A stretch of 64,000 nt of DNA from Methylobacillus gramineus (GTDB lineage: Bacteria > Pseudomonadota > Gammaproteobacteria > Burkholderiales > Methylophilaceae). The notes under the pieces are model-generated. The model saw only the letters and a program-made list of their open reading frames with translations. It did no database searches and had not been told where the DNA came from. A program made the translations under genes and the position numbers. This document shows, in pieces, positions 47,207 to 56,229 of the stretch; position 1 is the first letter of the stretch; each line of letters begins with the position of its first letter. Location of the stretch: contig NZ_JAJAVE010000001.1 of NCBI RefSeq assembly GCF_020532675.1, positions 124,001-188,000 of the forward strand, read 5' to 3'.

Positions 47207-47745
47207 GCATGCCCATTCTGCGTATCGCCATTCTCGGTGCAGAGTCCACTGGAAAATCCACATTGGCAGCGGCGCTTGCCGCGCATTACCAGACAATTTG
47301 GGTAGCCGAATTCTTGCGCGAATTTGTCGAGACACGTCAGCGTACCCCATATGCCGAGGAACAATTGCTGATCGCCACCACACAGCGTGAACGCGAGGAA
47401 GAAAGCGAATCGCGCGCCAATCGCCTGCTGTTCTGCGATACCTCACCGCTGATGACGGCGCTTTACAGTGAACATTATTTTGGGGGCGTTGATGCCGAAC
47501 TTGCTATGCTGGCAGCACAGCATGACTATGGTGCGACCATCGTCACTGCACCGACCACGCCATGGGTAGCGGATGGGCTGCAACGCGAATCCGACGTAGT
47601 GCGCCAACATATTCACATCCAACTGATGCGCAAACTGTACGATGCTGGCATTGCATACCGACTGGTCGATGGCAGTTTGCAACAGCGCGTCATGCAAATC
47701 GTTGACTATTTATCTGATGGTCTATCACTGGACGAAGTGCAATAA
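47203..47745 (+). CDS. NadR-like nucleoside/vitamin kinase (P-loop)
   Basis: 180 residues. Walker A GAESTGKST near residue 12, then EFLREFVETR and FCDTSPLMTALYSEHYFG, as in the ribosylnicotinamide kinase domain of NadR; the NMN adenylyltransferase and DNA-binding domains of full NadR are absent. GTG start overlaps the pnuC stop (GTGA), so the pair is coupled: uptake and trapping by phosphorylation. Substrate may be nicotinamide riboside or thiamine. Confidence 0.84.
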   Translation: MSMPILRIAILGAESTGKSTLAAALAAHYQTIWVAEFLREFVETRQRTPYAEEQLLIATTQREREEESESRANRLLFCDTSPLMTALYSEHYFGGVDAELAMLAAQHDYGATIVTAPTTPWVADGLQRESDVVRQHIHIQLMRKLYDAGIAYRLVDGSLQQRVMQIVDYLSDGLSLDEVQ

Positions 47746-47772
47746 AAAGCCACCTGCTGGTGGCTTTTTATT
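47741..47772. terminator. Bidirectional terminator between convergent genes
   Basis: AATAAAAAGCCACC, loop TGCT, GGTGGCTTTTTATT: perfect 14-pair stem with A-run and T-run on either side, so it works in both directions. It includes the kinase stop codon and ends nine bases before the receptor stop. Confidence 0.94.
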
Positions 47773-47780
47773 GGTATCGA

Positions 47781-49937
47781 TTAGAAATCGATTTGTGCCG
47801 ACAAACGGAAAACGCGTGGCGCCCCTGGAATCAGGTAGCCGCCGAATGAGCTTGATGCATCGCCCCAATAGAATGTGTTGAACACATTGTCCACCCCAAA
47901 GCGGAAGGTCGTTGCCGTATTGCCGAGCTTGGCCATATAGCGTGCGCCCAGATTCACCACGTGATAGCCGTCTACTGTTTTGTTCAACTCCGCAATCTCG
48001 TTGCTCGGAGCGAAGACCTTGCTGGTCGAGTAAATCCACGTTGCATTGAGCTTGAGGGCAGGCAGGCCTGGCAATGCATATTCGCTATACACTGCTGACT
48101 TGAATCTCGGTACGTTACCCACTCGCTTGCCCTCGATACGCGCATCGTCTGTGCCTTCAGCTTTTGCCTGCAATGCAGTAAAGCTGGTACCCAGCATCCA
48201 GCCATGTGTGATACGACCCTGTGCCGCAAATTCAAGGCCGCGGTTGACTTGTGTGCCAGCAACCACATAGGTTGGCGTGGCATCTACATATTCATTCTTG
48301 CGCTTGATCTGGAATACGGCAGCAGACAGCCTGACATCGGTTGTCACGTCTGTTTTTACACCGAATTCCACCTGCCTGGACTTGCTGGGATCCATGATGA
48401 CTTCGGCGTTGGTGGTACCAGTCGGTGCTTCGCCGCCTGGTTCAAGACCCTGCGCATATGAACCGTAAACCGCCAGTGTTGGCTGTACGTTGTAGACCAA
48501 TGCGACGTTTGGCAAGACAAAGTTGTCATCCGTATGGCGCGTCACAACACCTGATGAGTTGAACTGATCGCGCTTGAGTTGTACATAGCGCACGCCGGCA
48601 TGCAGTTTGAGCTGGTCGGTCAAGGACATCACATCCTGAACGAATAACGCGCGTTCTTGATCCTTGCGACGTAAGTGAACTGGGTTGACATCAGTAAGCG
48701 CAAAATTGTCGTAATAGACCGGGTTATAGATATTGCTTTCGCCAACATAGTTGAACACGTAGTCGGCAAAGCTGTCACGACGGTTCAGCGTGGAAACACC
48801 TGTTGTCAGGTCATGGTGCACATTCCCTGTCGTGAAGTTGCCTTGCAGCAGTGTTTGTGTTGTCCTGATCGAGCGCTTGTCATTCTTGCGGCGCAAGTCG
48901 TACATGGAATAGCCACCATCACTACAATAGCCGGTGATCAGGCCCTGTGCCTGACAGCCGGAAGGCAAGGTCACGGCATCATTACGATGCAAGGTCGATT
49001 GGTTGGCTTGCAAGATGGTGCGCCAGTTGTCATTAAGCTCGTAGTTGAATTTCAGGCCAATATTGTGGCTGTCATCAACAACAGGCCGACTCCAGGCTTG
49101 ATCATTAAGCATCTGCTTGGCGCGGATACCTGTCGGGATGCGCTGCTGAGGCCCCAGCAACTGGAAACCTGGCACGGTGAGTTGCGACTTGTGCTGATAG
49201 TCCAGGTCAATTTGCAACAGCGCGCGTGGGCTTAGGCGAAAATCAAATGCGCCTGAAATGAAATTGCGATTGCCAGTTGAACCATCCACATATGACTTGA
49301 TGTCTTCTGCCGCTGCATTGATGCGATAACCGAAAACACCATCTTCGGACCGTCCACCCAAATCCACCGCGCTATATACCGTGCCGCGTTCACGTACTTC
49401 GAATGTCGCAGAGCGTAGCGGGGTATCGGTGGGTCTCTTGGTCACGTAGTTCAGCATGCCGCCTGACGCGGCTATACCTGTCTGCATCCCCGCCAGGCCT
49501 TTCAGGATCTCGATACGCTCCTTGTTTTCCATTGGCACCATGGCCTGCGCAAGAATCACCATGCCATCCTTGCGATAGTTGGCACCCTGGTCCAGTACAA
49601 AGCCGCGGATTGAGAACCAGTCTGCCAAACCAACAGCGTTATATGAGTTTTGCACGCTTGCATCCCACTTCGCGGCATCGCTTGCTGAGCGCACGCTGCG
49701 ATCCTGCATCTGCTCCTGCGTGATGACATTGATAGAAGCTGGCGTTGACAGCAGGGATGTTTCGGAAAAACCACCGACGCTGGCGCGACGTGCCACGCCA
49801 TTAGCAGGTGCGGAGCTGACGACCACCTCTGGCAATGCGGTATCGTCGGCATCGACGTTCTGGGCTAGCGCAGCAGGTGCAAATGTGCTGGCGACGGCCA
49901 GCATGCTGAGTTTTTGACGGAAAGAAAAAGCAGGCAT
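47781..49937 (-). CDS. TonB-dependent receptor under TPP riboswitch control
   Basis: 718 residues. Signal peptide (MPAFSFRQKLSMLAVAS..., cleavage near ALA-Q), TonB-box-like LPEVVVSS, plug domain (STPASINVITQEQMQDRS, GGMLNYVTKRP) and a beta-barrel ending in the C-terminal phenylalanine (RLSAQIDF). Resembles siderophore receptors in the plug, but a TPP riboswitch in its leader points to thiamine or a precursor as ligand. I start it at 49937; an in-frame GTG at 49967 adds ten residues. Confidence 0.88.
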   Translation of the reverse strand: MPAFSFRQKLSMLAVASTFAPAALAQNVDADDTALPEVVVSSAPANGVARRASVGGFSETSLLSTPASINVITQEQMQDRSVRSASDAAKWDASVQNSYNAVGLADWFSIRGFVLDQGANYRKDGMVILAQAMVPMENKERIEILKGLAGMQTGIAASGGMLNYVTKRPTDTPLRSATFEVRERGTVYSAVDLGGRSEDGVFGYRINAAAEDIKSYVDGSTGNRNFISGAFDFRLSPRALLQIDLDYQHKSQLTVPGFQLLGPQQRIPTGIRAKQMLNDQAWSRPVVDDSHNIGLKFNYELNDNWRTILQANQSTLHRNDAVTLPSGCQAQGLITGYCSDGGYSMYDLRRKNDKRSIRTTQTLLQGNFTTGNVHHDLTTGVSTLNRRDSFADYVFNYVGESNIYNPVYYDNFALTDVNPVHLRRKDQERALFVQDVMSLTDQLKLHAGVRYVQLKRDQFNSSGVVTRHTDDNFVLPNVALVYNVQPTLAVYGSYAQGLEPGGEAPTGTTNAEVIMDPSKSRQVEFGVKTDVTTDVRLSAAVFQIKRKNEYVDATPTYVVAGTQVNRGLEFAAQGRITHGWMLGTSFTALQAKAEGTDDARIEGKRVGNVPRFKSAVYSEYALPGLPALKLNATWIYSTSKVFAPSNEIAELNKTVDGYHVVNLGARYMAKLGNTATTFRFGVDNVFNTFYWGDASSSFGGYLIPGAPRVFRLSAQIDF

Positions 49938-50017
49938 TGTGTGTTCACTCGCGTTGAGGACAAGCACGCGCAGGAACAGACAAAGATTCTCGGGGAAATA
50001 GACCTTGAGGGGCTTTG

Positions 50018-50097
50018 CGCTTTCCTACGCTGGCATTATCCAGGTCAGGTTCAAGGGTATATCTCACCCGAAGATTGGCTCTTCAGGACCCCTAGCG
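50018..50097 (-). promoter_or_regulatory. TPP riboswitch (THI element)
   Basis: Read on the minus strand, it has TAGGGGTCC, then GGTGAGATATACCC, the conserved TTGAACCTGA, and CTGGATAATGCCAGCGTAGG, the hallmarks of the thiamine pyrophosphate aptamer. P1 is closed by CGCT/AGCG. It lies about 80 bases before the receptor start. The downstream GCCCCTC can pair with the AGGGG of P1, and no T-run terminator is seen, so control is more likely at translation. The remaining 200 bases to the next gene (50098-50297) show nothing recognisable. Confidence 0.95.
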
Positions 50098-50297
50098 TTG
50101 ACCGTATACTAACAAAGAATGTGTAGCAAACGCCAATTTTTCCCATCACCAACGGAATTGGATATTGCGAATATCAGGCAAGTAACTGTTTATTAAAGAT
50201 ATTTTAAGTTGGCATAGCCATGAAAACTATATTTTCCTGCTCATTTTTTGCCCAATTAGTTTGATCTATTGCGCCTTTGTACTCGCGCTTTTATTTT

Positions 50298-50969
50298 TTA
50301 AAGCGAATAAAGAAAATCAATCAAGGATTGTCGGTCTTGCGCTGGCATCGCCTTTACTTGCTGCTTGACATATTCAGCTTCTCCGCCATGCCACAGGATG
50401 GCTTCCAGCAGGGTTAGCGCGCGTCCATCATGCAGAAACCCTGCTTGTTCATCCACGGTGTTTGCCAACCCGATTCCCCATAATGGTGGCGTTCGCCATT
50501 CACTGCCTGAAGCCAGAAAGTCTGGTCTGCCATCAGCCAGAGCTGGCCCCATGTCATGAAGTAAAAAATCGCTGTAAGGCATGATGGTTTTTCCCGATAA
50601 CACGGATAGTTGCGGAAAGTCGCCAGTGGTGACCTGCGGGATATGGCAGGCAGCGCATTGTGATTGAATAAAAAGGAATTTTCCCCGTTGGACTGAGGGG
50701 TCTTGCTGATGGCGAGACTGTGGAACCGCCAAAGCCAGATGATAAAATTCCATTTGCTGCATCTGCCGTGTCAGCCCTTTGCGACCGTTGTAAATAAACG
50801 TTGGGTTGTTTTCAAAGGGATTGAAATAGCCTTCAGGTTTGTTGCGGTAGACGGATGGTTTGATCGGTAGTTTGCGAATATCCGGGTGAAACAGCAATTG
50901 CTGCCCGCGATCAGACAAGATAAAACTTGCAAATGCGCGCGCGCCTTCAGTATTAGGCGCTTGGCTCAT
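50298..50969 (-). pseudogene. Chimeric remnant: binding-protein C-terminus joined to half of a di-heme oxidoreductase
   Basis: 223 codons. Residues 1-65 (PNTEGARAFASFILSDRGQQ...) look like the C-terminal end of an iron-type periplasmic binding protein. Residues from about 75 on look like the C-terminal half of a DUF1111 di-heme oxidoreductase: one heme motif CAACH, LLHDMGPALADGRPDF, EWRTPPLWGIGL, FLHDGRALTLLEAILWHGGE. The first heme half of the enzyme and any signal peptide are missing. The start overlaps the previous frame as ATGA. Either a decayed gene or a frame broken from a longer natural fusion. Confidence 0.6.
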
Positions 50970-51361
50970 GATGGCAATGTATATTCTTCACGCAACGGGA
51001 AGCCATTCAGTGTGGCTGGCAGGCCTTCAAGATGTATATTGAGAGGCTGGAAAGCATGCATCTGTTCCAGTTGGACAAAGTTGCGTTGCGCTGGAGTCCA
51101 ATAAACATCCACAGGATGATGTGCTGATTTGAAATACGCCATTGCATCACGCGACTGGCGCCAGAGCACTTCCAGTTTGTATTGCGGATATTGCTTCTCG
51201 AAGGCTGCTTCAAATTGCGAAACGACCTCCTGGGGATAGCTTGTCATCACGACGACTTTGGCCGTGTCTGCCAATGACATCTGGCTGAGGAGCATCAGCC
51301 AGATGAAGAGAGTTTGGATCGGCCAGCGCAATGCTGCCTTGATAGTGAGAGCGCTGGCCAT
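50966..51361 (-). pseudogene. N-terminal fragment of an ABC-type periplasmic binding protein
   Basis: 131 codons. Signal peptide (cleavage near SLA-D), then VVVMTSYPQEVVSQFEAAFE and WRQSRDAMAYFK, as in the first lobe of iron(III)-type substrate-binding proteins, which normally run to about 330 residues. The second lobe is missing; the frame stops exactly where a piece of the C-terminal end continues in the next frame (50969). An internal deletion with frame change would explain this. No permease or ATPase genes are nearby. Confidence 0.6.
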
Positions 51362-51388
51362 TGGGTTTCCTGTCTGGTGATTAATTGC

Positions 51389-53416
51389 TTAGAACTTGCG
51401 TGTGACGTTGACGAACATATTGCGGCCTTCCATATAGAAGCCTTCAGTATATGCATAGTTTTTGTCGAGAATGTTGTTGATACCCGCCTCCGCAAACCAA
51501 TCAGCATTGACTGCGTACATGGCCTTGATATTGCCAGTCGTATAACCCTTGGCTGACAGCCAATCCGTGACAGCGGAGTTCTGGCGGGAATAACGCGATG
51601 ATGCCGCTTCGGCACTTGCCAACACTTGCACGGCACTGTTTATTCTCCATTTTCCGTATGCAAAGAGCTTCTGACGGGGCACATCGGTCAAGCGCTGGTC
51701 ATTGCTGAGGTTGTCACGGTTGATAAAGGTGTAGTTACCACCCAATTCAATATCATCACGTGCAAACCAGGTGGCATTTAATTCGATACCCTGGCTTTCC
51801 ACTTTGCCAATATTGCGGAATTGGAAGCATTGGCCTCCACCTGCGGAACAGGCAGAATTTGGCAAGCTGGCAGACTGGATCATGTCTTTGGTATCAATAA
51901 AGAATACCGCACCCTGCAATTTCAATGCTGGCAGCACAAAAGCACCGGTGCCCAGTTCATACTGGGTTGCTGTTTCTGTATCTAGACCAGGGTTGGGAAC
52001 TGCTCGACCGAAACGGCCGGAAAACCGGTCTTTCATGGTTGCAAAGCGGCTCTTTCTGGCTACGGTCAAGTGAATGTCGCTATCAGCTGTTGGCTTATAA
52101 AACAAACCAGCCTGAGGGTTCCACGCATGAGCATCTCCATTCGGGAAATCGTAAATCTGATTTGCATTATTCAGCCCTTCGGCCTTGATAGTTTCGCGTT
52201 TGTCATAGCTAACACCCGTCACCAAGCTCAGTTTCTCTGTGAAGTGATGGGTATCTTCAATACCCAATGAAATTGTGCGATCTTCAAACGTCTGAACCGG
52301 GTTTCCTTTGTTGTGCTCTTCGTGCTTGTCATGCTTGTAGTGTGCGGCGAACTTCAGGGTATTGGTCTTGGCAATATCGAAACCCAATTCGGCGCTGGCA
52401 CCATAGGTGTCATCATTATAAATACTGGTGAATGAACTGTTTCTGGTCATCGTGGCATAACGGGCATCGTCATAACTTTCCAATACATTCTTGAACTTGT
52501 CATAGAAAGCCCGGACTTTAAGGTAGGCGCTGTCGCCAAAAGTGGTACGTGAAATGAAGTACAGACTTTCCTTATCCCATTTTGGCCAATCCCAGTAGTT
52601 AGCCCCTCGGCCTCTGTCGCTGCCGGCGTATACAGGACTGCCTTTCATGCCTTGCTGATTGATATAGTTCAGGCTGTATTCATTGCCCTCGCTTGGGGTC
52701 AGGCCGATTTTCAGGTTGATTTTTCCGTCCCTGTTATAGGCGCGTTCCCTGTCTCCACCATTTTCATACGCATTGGGTTTGTAATCGCTCGACATACGGG
52801 AGCGCTCATTGTCCACATATGAGGTGTTGGCTTGCCAGTACCATGTTTGGTGATTACCACCTATGTTGACATCCGTAGCATAGCCATTGAATTTGAGGTT
52901 GCGGTCAGTTTTTATGCCTGCAGTGATACTGCCTTCAAACTCTTTCGTTGGCTTACGGCTAACTAGGTTGATTGCGCCGCCCAATGTGTTTGGGCCGTAG
53001 AGAGTGGAACTGAATCCCTTGGACAGTTGAATCTTGGATAGATCAAAAGTGTTGAAACGCCCAAGGTCAACGTAGCCATCGTAGGTGACGTAAATCGGGA
53101 TTCCGTCTACAAACACAGGCACCTGACGCAAATCAAAACCACGCAATTGCACCAGTTGTTCATTGCGCTGACCACCCTGAGTCATGCTGACCCCAGACAA
53201 AGTGTTAAGGGTTGTACCTACGGTTTCCCGGTTGAATAGCCGCATTTCCTCTTGCTTGATGGTGTCGCCAGAGAGTCTTGTATCTTCTGACTGTTTAGTA
53301 GTCGTGACATTGATTTCACCCAATGTATAAGGCGCTACCTCGGCCTGCGCCATATGTGAGTTGACCGACAATGTAGTCAGTACCGCCAGTGTTAGCGGTT
53401 TGATGTAGTTCGACAT
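51389..53416 (-). CDS. TonB-dependent receptor
   Basis: 675 residues. Signal peptide (cleavage near AQA-E), plug with GEINVTTTKQSEDTR and NTLSGVSMTQGGQRNEQLVQ, then a barrel ending in VNVTRKF. Ligand not evident. The two broken reading frames that follow in the same direction (binding protein and heme oxidoreductase pieces) suggest it once belonged to a metal or metal-complex uptake locus. No riboswitch is seen in its 200-base leader. Confidence 0.87.
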   Translation of the reverse strand: MSNYIKPLTLAVLTTLSVNSHMAQAEVAPYTLGEINVTTTKQSEDTRLSGDTIKQEEMRLFNRETVGTTLNTLSGVSMTQGGQRNEQLVQLRGFDLRQVPVFVDGIPIYVTYDGYVDLGRFNTFDLSKIQLSKGFSSTLYGPNTLGGAINLVSRKPTKEFEGSITAGIKTDRNLKFNGYATDVNIGGNHQTWYWQANTSYVDNERSRMSSDYKPNAYENGGDRERAYNRDGKINLKIGLTPSEGNEYSLNYINQQGMKGSPVYAGSDRGRGANYWDWPKWDKESLYFISRTTFGDSAYLKVRAFYDKFKNVLESYDDARYATMTRNSSFTSIYNDDTYGASAELGFDIAKTNTLKFAAHYKHDKHEEHNKGNPVQTFEDRTISLGIEDTHHFTEKLSLVTGVSYDKRETIKAEGLNNANQIYDFPNGDAHAWNPQAGLFYKPTADSDIHLTVARKSRFATMKDRFSGRFGRAVPNPGLDTETATQYELGTGAFVLPALKLQGAVFFIDTKDMIQSASLPNSACSAGGGQCFQFRNIGKVESQGIELNATWFARDDIELGGNYTFINRDNLSNDQRLTDVPRQKLFAYGKWRINSAVQVLASAEAASSRYSRQNSAVTDWLSAKGYTTGNIKAMYAVNADWFAEAGINNILDKNYAYTEGFYMEGRNMFVNVTRKF

Positions 53417-53616
53417 GATGCTCCCCGATATTGGTAACGAATTGAAACAAAGGCGGGATTAAATAATAATTCATTATATTTGTAAATATATAACGTATTT
53501 TAGCCAAGAGACATTGGTCGAAATACAACACTCCTGGATCAATGGGGGCTAATGCGTTGAGAGATCATGATCGGCTTGAAATAGTGGCCTGATCTCGGTA
53601 GGCTTGGCTGGATATT

Positions 53617-55053
53617 ATGAAAGGTCTTTCCGTGCCACCTTTATCTGAAATTCGCCAGTATCTTGAAGCCGCAGCGCACAGCTCACTGGACGATGTCTAT
53701 GTCATAGACCCTGTGAGTTTAAAAGTTGTGACTACAATCGTGCATGGCGAAGCAAGCTATGCTTCTGGTAGCCGATCGGATGATTTATTGATGGCGTTGG
53801 ATCAGCCGCTGATTAAGGCCTTGCTGCAGTCAGTGGAAAAACACCATGTACTGGTTGATTTAACGGCGTATTTGATTGATATCAGTATGTATTTTGATCA
53901 ATTCCGCATGTTGATGGTGACGTTGGGAGGGCAGCAACGATTAATTGTCCTGCAGGATGGACGTGCCTTCAGTCAGCACATCTTGCACGCTCTGAATGAA
54001 GGCGAGTCTAAACTCAGTGCCATGATCTCCAATACCCCTGGGGTGGTCTATCAGGCACGCATGAATAAGGATGGGGCGGTTGTTTTCCTTTATTTGAGTG
54101 ATGCGTGCAAACCATTACTGGGTGAGGATGCTGAAACGTTCATCAAGCAGCCAGCTCTTTTCCAGTCCATGCTGGATCCGGATGATCTTGCCGGATATGA
54201 GAAAAGTCTGCGCAAATCTGCCAAGACCTTGAGTGTATTTAACTGGACCGGGCGCTTTTGGATTGAAGAGTGGCAAGATATCAAGTGGATTAACTTGCGT
54301 GCAAGCCCAAGAAAAATGGAGGATGACACCATTTTCTGGGAGGGCATCATGACCAATATTACGCAGAGTCGTCAGGAGCAGCAGGCGATCAGGCAATCAC
54401 ATCAGCGACTTGCAGAGCTTTCTGCGCATATGGCGCAGATTAAGGAAAAAGAGCGTCTCAAGATTGCGCGCGAGATTCATGATGACTTGGGCGGAAATCT
54501 GACCGCTATCCGCCTGGGCTTGTCGTCTATCATCAAGCGCCTTGGACCTGAGCAGGATGTGTTACAGGCTAAAGTACGCCAGCTTGAGTCGATTGTGAAT
54601 GATACTTTTGAAGCGGCACACCGTATTGCAAGCGATATGCGTCCTAATGTGCTGGAGTTGGGGATAGTGGCGGCACTGGAATGGCAGGCGGTGCAGTTTT
54701 CCGAACAAATTGGTATTTCTTGTGATTTTGTCAGCAGTCACGCCGAGATTCCGCTATCAACGGAATATGCAATTACCTTGTTCAGGATCTGCCAGGAGGC
54801 GATGTCGAATATCGCCAAGTATGCCCAGGCAACCCAGGTGGAAATCACACTGGAATATTCTGCTGACTATATTGTGATGCGCGTGATGGATAATGGGATT
54901 GGGATTGCCCCGGTGGATGCATTGAAGCCTGATGCTTTCGGCTTGAGGGGCATGACCGAGCGTGCAGTGGCTTTATCTGGTCAGTGTAAGGTGCATGCAG
55001 GCTTGCAAGGGGGTACAATCGTCACCACCACATTACCTGTGATCGCAGGTTAA
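53617..55053 (+). CDS. Soluble PAS-type sensor histidine kinase (NarL-family partner)
   Basis: 478 residues without membrane spans, so probably cytoplasmic. N-terminal half has one or two PAS-like regions (about 20-115 and 130-250). HisKA_3 dimerisation helix KIAREIHDDLGG with the phospho-acceptor His288, then a HATPase domain (ICQEAMSNIAKYA, VMDNGIGI, FGLRGMTERA). The response regulator gene follows after 47 bases. Signal unknown; lies directly ahead of the flagellar genes. Confidence 0.88.
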   Translation: MKGLSVPPLSEIRQYLEAAAHSSLDDVYVIDPVSLKVVTTIVHGEASYASGSRSDDLLMALDQPLIKALLQSVEKHHVLVDLTAYLIDISMYFDQFRMLMVTLGGQQRLIVLQDGRAFSQHILHALNEGESKLSAMISNTPGVVYQARMNKDGAVVFLYLSDACKPLLGEDAETFIKQPALFQSMLDPDDLAGYEKSLRKSAKTLSVFNWTGRFWIEEWQDIKWINLRASPRKMEDDTIFWEGIMTNITQSRQEQQAIRQSHQRLAELSAHMAQIKEKERLKIAREIHDDLGGNLTAIRLGLSSIIKRLGPEQDVLQAKVRQLESIVNDTFEAAHRIASDMRPNVLELGIVAALEWQAVQFSEQIGISCDFVSSHAEIPLSTEYAITLFRICQEAMSNIAKYAQATQVEITLEYSADYIVMRVMDNGIGIAPVDALKPDAFGLRGMTERAVALSGQCKVHAGLQGGTIVTTTLPVIAG

Positions 55054-55100
55054 TCGGCATATGCATAATATTGTGCAGATAGGGCAGGAAGAAAAATAAA

Positions 55101-55745
55101 ATGTCGCAAGTGATCAACGTCATTATTGCTGATGATCACGCTATTTTGCGTGAGGGCTTAAAGCAGATTCTTGCAGAAACTGAAGATATTCAGGTGATTG
55201 CGGATGCCAAGAATGCTGGCGAGGCCATCAAGCTTGCTGCGACTAAAGGCCTGGATGTCATGGTGCTGGATATCTCGCTACCTGATCGTAGCGGTATTGA
55301 AGCGTGCAAAATCATTAAGCGGGATTTCCCCCGAGTGTCGATTCTCATGCTTTCCATGCATAGAGAAGATGCCTATGCCATTCGTGCGCTTCGTTCTGGC
55401 GCTTCAGGATATCTAAGCAAACAGACTGCTTCCGATTCATTGGTTACGGCGATTCGTACTGTGGCGAAAGGTAAAAAATACATTAGTGAAGAAGTGGCGT
55501 ATGCATTGGCTGAGCAGGTAGGGGGTGATATAGACAAGCCATTGCATCAGAGTCTGTCCAATCGTGAGTTCCAGACATTGACCATGATAGCTTCCGGCCT
55601 CGCGGTAAGTGATATAGCCGAGAATCTTTCACTCTCTGTCAAAACTGTCAGTATGTATAGAACCCGGCTGCTGGAAAAACTGAATTTACGGCATAACGCT
55701 GAGTTGACGCATTACGCCATCAAAAATAACCTTGTTGACGATTAA
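55101..55745 (+). CDS. NarL/FixJ-family response regulator
   Basis: 214 residues. Receiver domain with acidic pocket ADDHA and phospho-acceptor Asp57 (VMVLDISLP), Lys of YLSKQ; C-terminal LuxR-type helix-turn-helix (LSNREFQTLTMIASG, LSLSVKTVSMYRTR). Cognate of the kinase just upstream. Targets not evident; the flagellin gene 480 bases downstream is a candidate by position only. Confidence 0.92.
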   Translation: MSQVINVIIADDHAILREGLKQILAETEDIQVIADAKNAGEAIKLAATKGLDVMVLDISLPDRSGIEACKIIKRDFPRVSILMLSMHREDAYAIRALRSGASGYLSKQTASDSLVTAIRTVAKGKKYISEEVAYALAEQVGGDIDKPLHQSLSNREFQTLTMIASGLAVSDIAENLSLSVKTVSMYRTRLLEKLNLRHNAELTHYAIKNNLVDD

Positions 55746-56019
55746 TCTACCATTCCTGACTAGAACTCCTCCTTGTTAGTCTGCAGACTAACTGACGATT
55801 TAGCCCTTTTTCCCCTGCCTTTTATTTCAATTGCCTGTTGTCCTCCGCGGTTAAGATGGTCGCATTCCAAGTATCTGTATATTTATTTTTAAGGTGTTTA
55901 CAGGATTTTGCGGTGTGAAAAACTTTAGGGTTAAATTTTAATTTTTTAATTTTTTAATTTTAAGTAATTGAATTTAATTAATAATGTGGTGTAATTTGTT
56001 GATAAAAAGGAGGCCGCTC
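55746..56019. other. Intergenic stretch with A+T tract ahead of fliC
   Basis: No gene. From 55931 to about 55982 the sequence is almost entirely A and T with three near-repeats of TTTTTAAT. It lies about 40-90 bases upstream of the sigma-28 promoter, where it could act as a UP-like or bending element. GATAAAAAGGAGGCCGC follows. Confidence 0.5.
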
Positions 56020-56046
56020 TAAAGATTTAAATGATCAAGCCGACAT
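56020..56046 (+). promoter_or_regulatory. Sigma-28 (FliA) promoter of flagellin gene
   Basis: TAAA at 56020-56023, exactly 15 bases, then GCCGACAT at 56039-56046; consensus is TAAA-N15-GCCGATAA. Position fits a class 3 flagellar promoter and gives a leader of about 175 bases before the fliC start. Confidence 0.8.
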
Positions 56047-56229
56047 CAGGGGCATGGCATTGCAATCAGGCGATGGCAGAGAGAAAAGAAGTTGCAGCAA
56101 TAAGCTAAATTTTCTCCCAGCTATACCGATAACAGTCTTAACAGAAGTGAGATTCAAGGCTGTCAAGCGATACCAAAAGCAACTTAGTCGTTGTTTTTGA
56201 CATTAACTAAATCTGAAGGAGAATCAAAA

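Noticed and set aside
53461-53480. Possible Fur box (AATAATAATTCATTATA) ahead of the second TonB receptor
   Set aside because: Half-sites have the wrong spacing for a 19-base Fur site and the region is generally A+T-rich, so the match is not convincing.
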